From positions 853,283-917,282 of the forward strand of contig VXAY01004756.1 in NCBI GenBank assembly GCA_013399855.1: a stretch of DNA of 64,000 bases, read 5' to 3'. A model generated the notes under the pieces. It saw only the letters and a list, made by a program, of their open reading frames with translations, searched no databases and was not told the DNA's origin. Below, one piece after another: positions 1 to 12,500 of the stretch. Within the stretch, counting starts at the first letter, position 1. The number at the start of each line of letters is the position of its first letter. Both the position numbers and the translations under genes were made by a program. The DNA comes from Oxyruncus cristatus (taxonomy: Eukaryota; Chordata; Aves; Passeriformes; Cotingidae).

Positions 1-1372
1 TGAGCACTCTGCAGAAACATGGCAAGGGACGGAGTCCCTGAAAGGTCTACTGCTGTTTGACCCAATAATTTTCCTTTAAAAGAAAATCTGAGTACTATAC
101 AGAGTAATAAATAAAAATCTAAAGGCACGGACGAATTAATTGTTTGACTAGCCACAGTAACCATGGCTTCTTTTTAAACTCTAGGTGAACACCAACTCAA
201 GTATTTTTGTTAACCAACCTAGGTAGAGAAAACTCATCATTTTCCGTGATTTATTAAAGAACACACATTCCCTCTGTCTCACCAACAGAACTGTGGTTTC
301 ACAAACATCAGCACGGCTCGAATCAGAAAGCCATAATTAGCTCTGTTCATTGACGTATTCAGACAACATAAATTACAGATCATGTTTAAGTATCTGTCCA
401 ACAAAATAGCTAAGCAACGATCCAAACCCAAAGGAATAACTGTTAATATATTCCATAGGTACAGAGCTGCTATTGGTTACAGGAAATAAGGTATAGGGTT
501 TCAGTAATGATTGTTTTAACGGTCACAGTCCCACACGTATGAGAAATTTATTCCACCACCATATCCAGAGAACACGTGGTTCAGTATCTCAGAACTCAAC
601 CAAGCACAAAACTCGTCAGGTATGAACTGTGGACATAAACCCTTAATGATTTCACATAAACACACTGCAATAATTAACACAGGCAAAAAATTTCTATGTT
701 CCACGTTGCGATAAAATGGGATTCTCCAAAGGACTATTAGGGGTCTTTACCTTTCCTCCTCTGTCCCTTCTCCCTCCCAGCCCCACAACATGCACCCACC
801 TGAAGGGGGGATGTGGTATATACCTACACACACAGCCAGATTGAAAGAGCCTGCATTACCCTCCCACTGATGACTCACCGAAACCCCGGAGCTGTACCTT
901 AAACACAATCACATTTTAAGGTTTGACCAAAATTTAACCCGTATTTAGATCACCCAAAAGTACCAGCTCTGAGGTTTGTCATTACTAAACTGCATAAGCG
1001 AGAATGACAATTTATCTTTTATATAATCAACTGGAAAAAGCAAGAAATCCCTTCCTCCTTTTGAGAATGTGGTAAACCAAAATCGTTCACCTTTATCTGG
1101 ATGGCTGAGCAGGACTAGTATTAATTTACTGGTGACACCCATAAACCACAGTCTGCCCCCTGCATGCAACCTGAGAGCTGCAAACACCTACAGAAAACCA
1201 AAAACTACTGTTACCTGCAGGTATCAAGGGTGCTACACACTGTGTGCACTGAAACCTGCACGACTGCACTGCCTGCTTTTGTCTCACTGAAATACCACAT
1301 CTAGTTTTTACTGTGTTTAGGATCTGCATTACAAGTGCATGCAGTCATAGGACAAAGGATGCAGCTTTAAGC
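1..1372. other. Downstream flank, nothing recognised
   Basis: AT-rich DNA with short chance frames. No repeat or exon that I can support. Confidence 0.6.
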
Positions 1373-1607
1373 TGAAGGAGGGTAGGTTTAGATTGGGTAG
1401 TAGAAGGAAATTCTTGCCTGTGAGGGTGGGGAGGCCCTGGCACAGGTTGCCCAGAGAAGCTGTGGCAGCCCCTGGATCCCTGGAAGTGTCCAAGGCCAGG
1501 TTGGACGGGGCTTGGAGCAACCTGGGCTGGTGGAAGGTGTCCCTGCCCATGGCAGGGGGTGGAACAAGATGAGCTCCAAGGTCCCTTCCAACCCAAACCA
1601 TTCCATG
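1373..1607 (+). mobile_element. CR1 LINE, 3' part
   Basis: Ends in ggtcccttccaacccaaacc and attccatgatt, the CR1 3' end. Truncated at the 5' side like most CR1 copies. Confidence 0.93.
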
Positions 1608-2744
1608 ATTTTGCAAACAATATAATTCTTAAAGACCTAGTTTGATCTTAAATAAAAAGCAAAATGTGAGGATCACTAGGTTTGGTTTCTTACACCCATG
1701 CTTTCAACCCCGAAATGGAACAGCAGGACTTGGAAGTTAGAGTTTAAAGATGTCCTGTGGCTATCAATCCAGAAACACCCTGACACAAGAGGCAGTAAAG
1801 GCTCCTTTTGGAGTTTATGTACTTAGAAAGTAACATGCTGTAAAATCTGCACATTACCCTGTGCATGTTAAGTTAACAATACTGCTATAAATCCTTAGCA
1901 AAAAGTTGCTAATGCATATGCAGAGTATGCATTTTAAAACTCAGTATTTAAATTGTTTTACTATTTCATCTAGGCAAAGGCACTAATGACCTTCATCATT
2001 TCTAGCTGTAAATTAAATTTGCTTATTTCCAGCTACAAAAAAAAAAAAAAAAGATTCTTAGAATTCACTTTTCACCTTCCTCCCTGCCACAGTCTTAGAC
2101 TGTCATAAATACTTTGTGTCTATACTTCTAGCCATCCTCAATCAACGTCTTTGAAGATCTTTATCTATATTGAATAAATTATTGCAATTTATTCTTTTTT
2201 TTCCAGCAGAGAAAAACATCTGTGCATCACATTTATGGTTAACTCAAAACCACAACAGCCAACACTACCTCGGTGGGGAAGCATCCATCCCCCTTTGGAG
2301 CACAGCACTCAAAAGATACATTTTCAGGGAGATTTCACTGACTGATATCCTGATTCCCAGTGCACTGGGAATAGCAATTACAATACACAACTAATTTTCC
2401 ATGTGTCTAATTGACCTACTAAGTGGTATATATGGGATTTGTACTGCTCAGGACAAGGTATGAGGGATTCTAAGGAGCCTGTAAACTATTTTCATGAGTT
2501 CAGATTAACAAAGGCAGACTAAGTATTGCTAATATTTAATTAGGAGAAAGTTTTCTTGACGTCTAAGCCAAAAGACAATGAAAAAGACACACAAGAGGTG
2601 TGATGGGAGAACCAGGGCCATGCACTGCCAGGGAAACAACTACAGCCACGACCACCCATCACCAGCAAACTGGACTAACTCTTCCACAGAGTTTGTACCT
2701 CTGCCTCCTCCCTTTAGTGGTCCCAAGAGATTTAGAGAAGTTGG
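1608..2744. other. Downstream flank, nothing recognised
   Basis: AT-rich, with an A run at about 2037. No supported exon. Confidence 0.55.
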
Positions 2745-3230
2745 CACAAGTATTATTTGTATTTTATTTGTATATATTGTACAAGTATTATATGTATTAT
2801 ATGTATGTGTATTATATGTACAAGTATTATATGGTACAAGTAGATATTAAATAATCAATTATCTTCACAAAAAGTTCTACATCATGTTGGGGAGCTCTTC
2901 AGTCACTAACAGGATTTTTTGGAAAAAAAAAAAAAAGGTAAAGTAAAAAAAAAAAATTAGTACCGATCTAATATGAGAGCACAACCCAAAAGCACAAGGT
3001 TATTTGAGAGAAAATTAGTTATTCTGATTTAACAGTTAATTACAAGCTCCCATTTGCCATGTAATTCAAAAGCCCGGAGTAATAATAACTTATATTCAGA
3101 AACTCCTAATGTTGTTTAATGCTATGTTGGCTTTATCCAACTTACTTGGACTGTGCTTACAGTACTTGAAGGCTCAAGACAGTTTCCAGGACTCATCATT
3201 TCCAGTGCTGCACCTATGGCTGTAAATTTG
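2745..3230 (-). other. Probable 3' UTR of the large gene
   Basis: This follows the stop of the terminal exon. Minus-strand poly(A) signals are present as ATTAAA near 3115-3120 and AATAAA near 2763-2768. The true end is unknown. It includes poly(A/T) runs near 2925-2955. Confidence 0.35.
2750..2848 (+). repeat. Imperfect tandem repeat of acaagtattatatgt
   Basis: The unit acaagtattat recurs about every 15-40 bases with AT-rich spacers. Lies in the probable 3' UTR or just past it. Confidence 0.7.
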
Positions 3231-3503
3231 CTACCACTGATGATCCTGAAGGCTTATATTAGGTTTAAATAGATGAGGGATACTTGATTTAGAGGATCTC
3301 CGAGAGGAGAGGGAACTAATAGGTGTGGTAATGGGAGATGTAGCGCTATTTTTAAACCTGACAGGAGACATATTAGTTGCTAGTTCCCTATTATAGAAAA
3401 AGTCCCAGTCTGGTAATAATGGGCTGGCATTTTGAAATTCCTCCAATTTATTAGGAATATGATGAGAAATGTGTTCCACACACTCTGGGCTTCAGACCAG
3501 TTT
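3231..3503 (-). CDS. Probable terminal exon, Ser-rich tail
   Basis: The acceptor is strong (tacctttctgtgcag). The open frame EHISHHIPNKLEEFQNASPL, later SPVRFKNSATSPITTPISSL, later SSRRSSKSSIPHLFKPN, runs to a TAG at 3231-3233. Its Ser/Pro/Arg-rich end is typical of a disordered tail. The first bases after the acceptor read NWSEAQSV in another frame; a two-base slip in the GT repeat at 3477-3484 would join the two. Confidence 0.7.
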
Positions 3504-6500
3504 CTGCACAGAAAGGTAAGAATTACAATGTGCACTCACGGCCAGTTTAAGAACAAATACATACACTTGAAAAAAATCACTTACAAATATTTTAACTAAT
3601 TTTATTTGAAAGATGCACTCTACACTTCACATTGATTGGCTAAATTAAAAAACACTTGTTAGAAGCCATCACTACTTGCTCTGTGAGGTAATAAAATCAC
3701 CCTACATCAAAAACTTGTTCTCCCCAGCAAATTTGAAGCAGCAAAACATTAAATGAATAGCAAATCACTCTTGTATCACCAAAATTTGGGATTCAGGACT
3801 TAAACTCCTCTTGTACAAGAGTTAGAGCTAATTTAAACATTAACTGAAACATTAGGCTTGGTAGCCTGAGATGTTTGGCAGCAACTTTTGAGTGGGCACA
3901 AGTCAGATTTATTTTACAGTCAGGAGGTATCCCTTTGAATATGTGACGAAAGGATCTGCATCTTCAGTCACACCTTGAGTCCACAAAAAGGATGGAATGA
4001 GACCTACTGTCAAATTGAGTTCAGCTGTGAAATCTGGGATGGGTCCCACACAGAGGAGCATTACTGAGGGCAGATGTCCAGAAAGCCAACTCTATCCTGG
4101 GATGCACAAAGAGCAGCCCCACAACCAGGAGGGAGAGGATTGTCCCCCTTTGCTCTTGTGAAACCCCATCACCTGTAGTGCTGCATCCAGCCCTACGATC
4201 CTCAGGACAGGAAAGATGTGGATCTGTTGGAGTGAGGTCAGAGAAGGCCACAAAGATGCTCCAAGGACTGGAGCCCCTCTGCTCTAGAGACAGGATGGGA
4301 GAGTCAGGAGTTCCTTAGCCCAGAGAATAGAGGGCTCTGGGGAGACCTTAGAGCGCATTCCAGCACCTAAAGGGGTTCCAAGAGATCTGGAGAGGGACTT
4401 TGGACAAGGGCCTGGAGCGACAGAACAAGAAGGAATGGATTTAAGCTGACAAGAGGGAGGGCTAGATTGGATATGAGGATAAAATTCATCCCTGTGAGGG
4501 TGGGGAGGCCCTGGCACAGGTTGCCCAGAGAAGCTGTGGCTGCCCCTGGATCCCTGGAAGTGTCCAAGGCCAGGTTGGACGGGGCTTGGAGCAACCTGGG
4601 ATAGTGGAAGGTGCCCCTGCCCATGATAGGGGCTGGAACAAGATGGGTTTTAAGGTCCCTTCCAACCCAAACCAGTCTGTGATTCTGTGATATGTCGTTC
4701 ACAACACATGTCAATAAGGTTCCTTCAAAATTAAATTCAACCATGATGAAAAATGGACTTCAAAAGAGGTGCCAAATGTACCTACTATGTTACTCATCTA
4801 AAGACCTGTATCACAAGCAATGTAAAACCATTATCATGATTATTTTGCCAAGCTATGAAACCCTTAACTAAGTGAAAAGAATAAATCATCAGGGGTTTTT
4901 TGTGTTTACAGGAAAAAACATTTCAGTATTAGACCCCTACTTCAGTTTAGATAGGATGGTCTTGTGATTCATGAAGTAATTTCAGGGTTGCAATGCTACC
5001 TGCACAAAAGAAGTCCTTAGTCTTAAATATTAAGTACTAAAATTCAACAGACAAAATAATTTTTTGGTTTTCCATTTGCCCAACTCTTGCCATCTCCAGA
5101 GAGAGCTGAACCAACACTTCACACTGTAAAGTTACGGGAACAAAATATATCTCATTAACTTCTGTGCAGTCAGCACCACGTTATCTCTTTCAGAAACCCC
5201 TCGAAAGCTCTCAGATTCAATAGCAAACATCCCACAACATTGAATAAGGGCTTCATACAGCACTAAACATATTTTTCCATGTTAAGAATATTTACATCCT
5301 ATTTCCAACTTGACATACAGAAGATGTGTTACCCACATCAATTTATAAATCTAGTGCAATGAGAGTTGCCAATTTGATTTAGCGGTGCAGCATCCTGTTT
5401 CCTGTAAATAATTTTCCTATCAAGTTTTGACTAAGCCTCTGAAAGGGCTCTAGAAATATGAAAGGCTCCGGATTATGGCCTAAATGCTTTCTGACAGCTC
5501 CCTGCAAGTGTTCCCCAGCATCTCTTCTGACCCAAGAATAGCAAATCCAATGACTTAAGTCACTTGTTTCCATCCTGTTGTCTGCAGAGCCAGCAAAATA
5601 CTTCAAGGAGTGGCTTAAAGCAAGGAGGAAAAGCATATTCATACATTTTATTTTACTTCACAAGTATCAGAAAGTTAAGGGGTCCACCTCCTCCACTGGG
5701 AGGTATCTATGGATACACACATTGCAGAAAGCTGAAAAACACTGACACGAGTTAAACAAACATGTCTGGTATCATCTGCCAATTGAAATGGTGAGCAGCG
5801 CAGGAAATATTTGTTTTCCATGAATAAAAGCGATATACAAGCAGCTCAAAACAATCTGTTTTGGAAGGTTATTTTGGTTGTTTTGTAAACAAGTTTAGGT
5901 TCTGAGCTGATGTTTTCAAAACAGATACTGCAAAATGAATAAATACTCATGTCTGGGGGAGACCTTAACAGACATGAAACAAGTGTGGCCCTTTTTAACA
6001 GTGCCACAGATAAAACAAGGCAAGGACATGTATGGAGGACATCAAGATGTAAATTTTTTCCTTGAAGTTGCTCAGATGGCTGATATTAGAAACGTGCCAT
6101 TTAAATCACCACCCTCAGAAAGCCTGTGCCTTAAAAGCTTGGCTTTTATTGCACATAAGAGAATCTGGCTATAACTGTGATCAGCACTGTAGTCTTTAAC
6201 AAAAACAGTTAAAAACGGGGATTTTTTTATTTTACTTATTGCAATCATGAAGATATGAGTACAACTCACTTGGGATTTCAGCTTCAGGGTCATTTGAGAA
6301 TCACTTCTCCACCTTCCTAAAGTATAAAGAGTCTGAAAAGCATTTACCCTGCCTGAGTCAACTGGCCACGCTCACGAAGCTTTCCTTCAAAATCTGAAAA
6401 TCCTTATCAAAATCAAACATCCTGTTCAAGAAAACCAAAATTATGCTGCGACTTATCAGCTACTTCCATTTGTACCACCAGAGAACCTGCAGAACCCAGA

Positions 6501-9500
6501 CTGCTCCTCCTGCACACTGGTACAACACTAAGAATGGTCTGGGTTTGAAGGGATCTGAAAGATCAGCTTGTTCCAACCCCCTGCCATGGGCAGGGACACC
6601 TTTCACTATCCCAGGTTGCTTCAAGCCCCATCCAACCTGGCCTCGGACACTTCCAGGGATTGGGAGCCCAAGAATATTAAGCATGGTTTACAATCGCCAC
6701 GACTACATGGGCGCAGAGAAAAACATGTTCACTGCAGAGCTCAGAGCTGAGAAACTATTTTAAGGTTGTTACTAGAAGACCCTCACTATTTAAAGTTTAG
6801 CTGGCTATTAGTAGGTGCTCTTACTGACACTGCTGATATCACGAAATGCCAGAAATACCATTACAAGCCAACACGAGAAACCGCTCACACCTCACGCACG
6901 CAAGGCCTGTGCTTAATATTCCCACTTCTTCATTTCAAAGCCACAAAGATCACAAGCTTTGCCAGCAAGTTAAAAGATCTGTTCTGACTCCTGCTAAAGA
7001 CTTCAGGGTTGTGCAGTTATTCTGGCCACTGGGAAATTTTTGGCAATGCCATCAGTTAAGCATTCACAGCAGCCATAAGCAGCTCTTGGAGGCCTGAAGA
7101 ACGACGGCATATGGAGAGCGTGGGAACACCTCTGAAATCAAGGCAGTGGTTACCTCACAACAGCGTTCCACACGCAGTCAGACTCACGGCAGTGCTACAG
7201 CTACAACTTCTGTTATTATTTTTCACATACAAAAGACAGGAGCATGTTTGAGTGGGTCCAGAGGAGGCAGTGGAGATGCTCTGAGGGCTGGAGCCCCTCT
7301 GCTCTGGAGAAAGGCTGGGAGAGATGGGGGTGTTCACCTGGAGAAGAGAAGGCTCCAGGGAGACCTGAGAGCCCCTCGCAGGGCCTAAAGGGGCTCCAAG
7401 AGAGCTGGAGAGAGACTTTGGACAAGGGATGGAGGGACAGGACAAGGGGGAATGGCTTCCCACTGCCAGAGGGCAGGGTTAGATTACATGTTAGAAAGTG
7501 CTTTGCTTATGGAGACAACATTAAATAGATAACTGAAGATAGGTTTATGTTAAAATCCCTTTCATAAAGCAGACACAAACCCAAGGGAGGTGTTACATGG
7601 GTCTTATACTATTACAGAGTAAAAGAAGCCTATCTTTCTGAATCTTTTCAGATGCCATCTTCCCCTCAGTCTTTAAACAGAGGTTGGTGCCTCTGTGAGC
7701 TGTAGAAACTTGAAAGTGCTTATGAAACTGGTTTAGCCCCACATTTAAAGCAGAAATAGAACTGGAAGACACTTCACTCTCCAACTTGTACTACTGGAGA
7801 TAAAATATAATTAAGAGAGAGGCAGAAGGGCGAGAAGGGAAAGAATAAGTTGCCTGCAGCAAAGATATGTGGCGATTAAAAAACACAGACAGGGTACCCC
7901 AATTAAACAATACCACACAAGTGTTTTGAGAAGGGAAAAGGGAATTATTTCCACCTATCTGCACTGATCATGCACCAGTTCGCTTCTGCTGACAAGAACC
8001 GAATCCCAACTCTGCCTGTTCATCTCAAAATGGTTAAGAAGCCATGTGTGAGGTGCATTCAAAATCCTCCAAGATGAACAAAATCTGTTTTGCATGCCAA
8101 TATCCTTGGAGAGGGCAATATTCATGCAAGATGATTCAAGCTACTCTTCAGAGCTGTAGCACTCTGCCTTCCCATTGAAGCTCTGAATGAGTATGGGCAA
8201 GAGACATCCATAAATGATTTTTTCTACTCTATAGACAGTTGGTTTCTTAACACTCACAGAAGCATCTTCTTGGGCATTAACAAAACGACTGAGAAAAAAA
8301 GTCTGCTTTTTCTCTTCAAAGCTGGTTTTCTCTTCAAGCTGTGTAACACCACTTGATATTTAGTTTAGCTACTCAACCAAGCATCAGGCTTCAATGTACT
8401 GAAGGTGCGTAATGGTTGAGCATCACAGACCATTTCACATGTTTGGGCTTATTTATAAATACCATTTACATACTGCTGACATTTCTAATGACACCTGGGA
8501 TGTTGCTGACACACCACTACGTTTGTAAAGGTGGTGTCTACACACACAGTGGATTCTGAGAAACGTGCTGGGGAATATACACAGCAAATTTCCTCTGACT
8601 GCAAATAGAATGGTTACTTTGACTATTTCCTATCTGAATAAGAAAAAAGCCTCAGAAACAAGGTTTAGCAAGACTAATCCCCCACTGATTTTCTTATCAC
8701 TCAACACTATTGCACTCGATTGCTTTCGTCAACAACTTTCTCAAAAACGTCCTCCTGATCATATTACAGGGGTGCTTAAATCACACTTCAGTGCTTCTAG
8801 AAACCTTGACACAGTGTTTGATGACAAAGAAATACTTGGTTTGGTTTTGTACATGTAGGGACACTATAAAGAACTTATCTTACTATAGAAGCAGAAAAGG
8901 AATGTAGATCATTTATTCAATCTTTCAAAGTCAAAGGAGACTTAAACTTATATTAACATGTCCCATCCCTGGAAGTGTCCAAGGCCAGGTTGGACAGGGC
9001 TTGGGGTAACCTGGGACAGTGGAAGGGTTGGAACTGCATAATCTTTAGGTCATTTCCAACCCAAACCATTCTATGATTCTAAAATGAAACAAGGCACTAG
9101 ATCTATCTACATGCTCAAATTACAAGCAAATTGTAAGAAAATGCTTGGATTCTTACATAAAACTAACAATTACGTAACTTCTAACCAAACATTTTCCATT
9201 GTTCTGCTTAAATATGCTTTAAACAACAAACTGTAACTGTTCTATCTCCTCCCTTCAACCCCAAAACCACACTACATCTTCTGCCTGTGCTTTCCTATTA
9301 TTAACAACAAGAGGTTTCATTTATCTGCTTTCATCCAAAAATGCTGAAGAGCTTAACAAACATTAATTAAACCTCGCAACACTCCTGTCAGGTAGGTAGG
9401 TATTGTTATCTCTCCTTTACAGATGAGAAAACTTGAATTAAAAATTGTGATTTGCGCCATTTCCCAACAGCACTTTTACAGTAAAGCCAAGAGCAGAAGA

Positions 9501-12500
9501 AAGGAGCAGTGACTCCCATGTCCCTCCTTCCAAGCCACCACAATACACATTTTCTTTCAAACCAGAAGGATTTTACTCGACATTTTGCCACATATGAGAA
9601 AAATATTCTGAAAAGCAGCATTATCATTAGCACCATACTTTCTAAGAAAACACAAATACATCTTTTACCCAGATTGTACTTTCATTATGAAAATGAGACA
9701 AAATTGTTTCTTCTTCATCTGGCTAGCTGATGAATTCCATCTTCAAAAGGAAAATCCACACTTCTTGAAACCATATGAATTGTTTCTCATATGACTGAAT
9801 CCCTGATTTCCTCTTTTCACTTACGTTTCTTAACAACATTTATTTTTTCCCCAATTCTTTTACCTTCTTTTCTAATTACTTCACATTGTACTTTCCTTAG
9901 TCCTACTTCATCTTTTTTTTGTTCTTTAAACTTTGTTAATAATACAATACGATCTAGAAAGGACTGACTTACATACAGCATATCAGCTACTACCTTGATG
10001 GGTCATCTATCAATTTTTCCTGTCTCAAACTACTCTGACTTCCAATCTTTTCCTTCTCACTTCCAACCTTTTCCTTTGTATATCCTCTATATCTTCTATC
10101 TAATAGGTTCACAACCTCAAAGGGTCTTCTATTTCACCATCCTGCTTCACTTCTCATTAGGAAACCTCCAATTTGAATACAGTCATTCTTTCACTGTTCC
10201 AGAAGCAAAAGCTTCATGGTTCTCTTGCATTATTTTTTTGCCTCCAGCCTCACTTCCCTCTTTGTCAATTCTTCCCCACTCAAACTGTTTCACACACCTT
10301 TACAATCAATCTCTTTCTTCCTCCTCCATCTTACCACACCAAATACAAAGTTTTCCTCTTCACCTTTGATTTTTCTCCCTCCCCAAGTAAGACTCAAGGC
10401 TCATTTCCTCACATTCTTTTCATTTTCCTCAGACTTGTTTGGTAAATCTCAACTTCCCACCAGAAAAAGGAAACAGCTTTTAACACGTTGCCCAAGAGTC
10501 ATCCCCTCTTTTATCAGTTCTACTCCACATGCTTTTTCCAATCTCCCCAATCTTCTGTGTTTCTTTCTCTCCTTTTCAGACCCTGCTCCTGAATACTTTA
10601 AGTCTACTAACACTCTCCTACACCTGTTACATTTCAACCTTTGGTCTTCTACACTTCTTCTCTCACCTTCTTCCCCTGTCCTCTTCTACTGAGACACTGA
10701 ACACATCTTACACATATCTACAAACCTGTACCAGGACAAACCAGACTGTCCCAGACAGGTAAAACTACTTCAAAGATGCTTTCAGTGGACATGCAGATCA
10801 CTGAAGTTAAAGAAACAATTATAAAAATACAAGATTCAAGATTTTTTTCACAATACGATTGTTACATTTTTTGTCGAAGTCTCATGATTTTTCTATGACT
10901 TTATTTCTTTTATTTTAGAATCAGCATAGGGAGTTAGATTTTTTTTTTTTTAACAAGTTAGCACATCTTGTTTGTACTACTTGCTCTAATGAAGTGAGCC
11001 TACATTTGCCAGTGCACAGTAAAAATAGGTAGCTCTGTTATTCCTATACTCTCTGCAAGCAGCGGCTCACAGGCTCTCAGAACTGCTCTCGTCATATGGA
11101 AGCTGAAATAAATGTTCAGTCACTGTTTTCTCTTCCAGCTCTCAAAATTACAGCTGGATTCCTAAAGCATTACATGTGATTTCTTGCACTTTAAAGCTTC
11201 TGAACTACTTGAATTGCAAGACGCAAAAGTTCTGCCCACAGACACTTTCTTGCTCCCACTGATTTCAGGCTACAGCCAGAAAAGTATCAAATGGAAGTAA
11301 AATGCTCCTTGTTTCACGGAATATACTGGTCAGTGTATACAGAAACCAAGTTAGACTTCAGCTGTGCAGGACTTGTATCCATCTATTTCTTTTTCATCAG
11401 TCCACAAAGACGAATTTCAGAAGAACCTACTACACAAAATATTGTATCACAACAGGCTGAGAGAGCTGGGGGCGTTCAGCCTGAAGAAGGCTCTGGGGAG
11501 ACATCAGAGCCCCTCCGGGGCTACAAGAGAGCTGGAGAGGAACTTTGGACAAGGGCCTGGAGCAAGAGGACAAGGGGGAATGGCTTCCCACTGCCAGGGG
11601 GCAGGGTTAGATGGGATAATGGGAAGGAATTCTTCGCTGTGAGGGTGGGGAGGCCCTGGTACAGGTTGCCCAGAGAAGCTGTGGCTGCCCCCGGATCTCT
11701 GGAAGTGTCCAAGGCCAGGTTGGACTGGGCTTGGAGAAACCTGGGATAGTGGAAGATGTCCTTGCCCATGACAGGGAGTGGAAAGAGATGGTCTTTTAAA
11801 GTCCCTTCCAGTCCAAACCATTCTATGATTCTGTGTCTGGGAGCACAAAAAGCCAGCGTTAAGAACATCAAAATTCTCCAACAGCTTTTTGCTGTTTAGT
11901 TACCATCATATTATTTAAATTCCCAACTTTTACATTATTTCACAACAAACATACTAACTACTGGAAAGAAATTGATGTGCTGTTATTTACTATGAGATGA
12001 CTTGCTGATGCACTGTCCATTTTCGCATGCACAAAGGTCAGGAGTTATTTAACCTCTGTAGGCATAAAAAGTTGCCTTTTCTTTTTTTCCCCTTTTAATA
12101 TCCCCTAAGGTTACCCATCCTTTTGCATTCAGCTACTGAGAGGACTATCTGAAATCCTTTGAAAACTTCAGATATGCAGCACAGATCAATAAGTTCCAAT
12201 ATGAGGGGCCTCTCACAGCACATTAGTCTCACTCTCCACTATTGGCATTTATTTCTTGCTTGATTTTTAATGTTTTGGCTTTTCTTTTTTTTTTTTTTAA
12301 TTTTAGTGGATTCTTATCTCCAAAGCCACGAATGATGTGAGCCTTGCCTACCATGGAAACTGCCACTGAGCAAACACTCTTCAGTGCTTCAAACCAGGTT
12401 GGAACCCAAGAAAAATTAGAGTGAGACTCCTACTACTCTTTCGTGTTTTCCTCTTTAGATATATCAACCCTATCAGCATTCAAAACAGTCACTTTTCCCA

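Noticed and set aside
4367..4744. 125-codon minus-strand frame
   Set aside because: It is the antisense of a CR1 element; the same peptide pattern (LDTSRDPGAATASLGNLCQG) recurs in other CR1 copies.
10216..10692. 158-codon plus-strand frame rich in Ser, Phe and Leu
   Set aside because: It is a by-product of the pyrimidine-rich tract, where stop codons are rare; no splice or conserved motif supports it.
11504..11881. Two overlapping minus-strand frames over 110 codons
   Set aside because: Antisense of the CR1 at 11450-11834.
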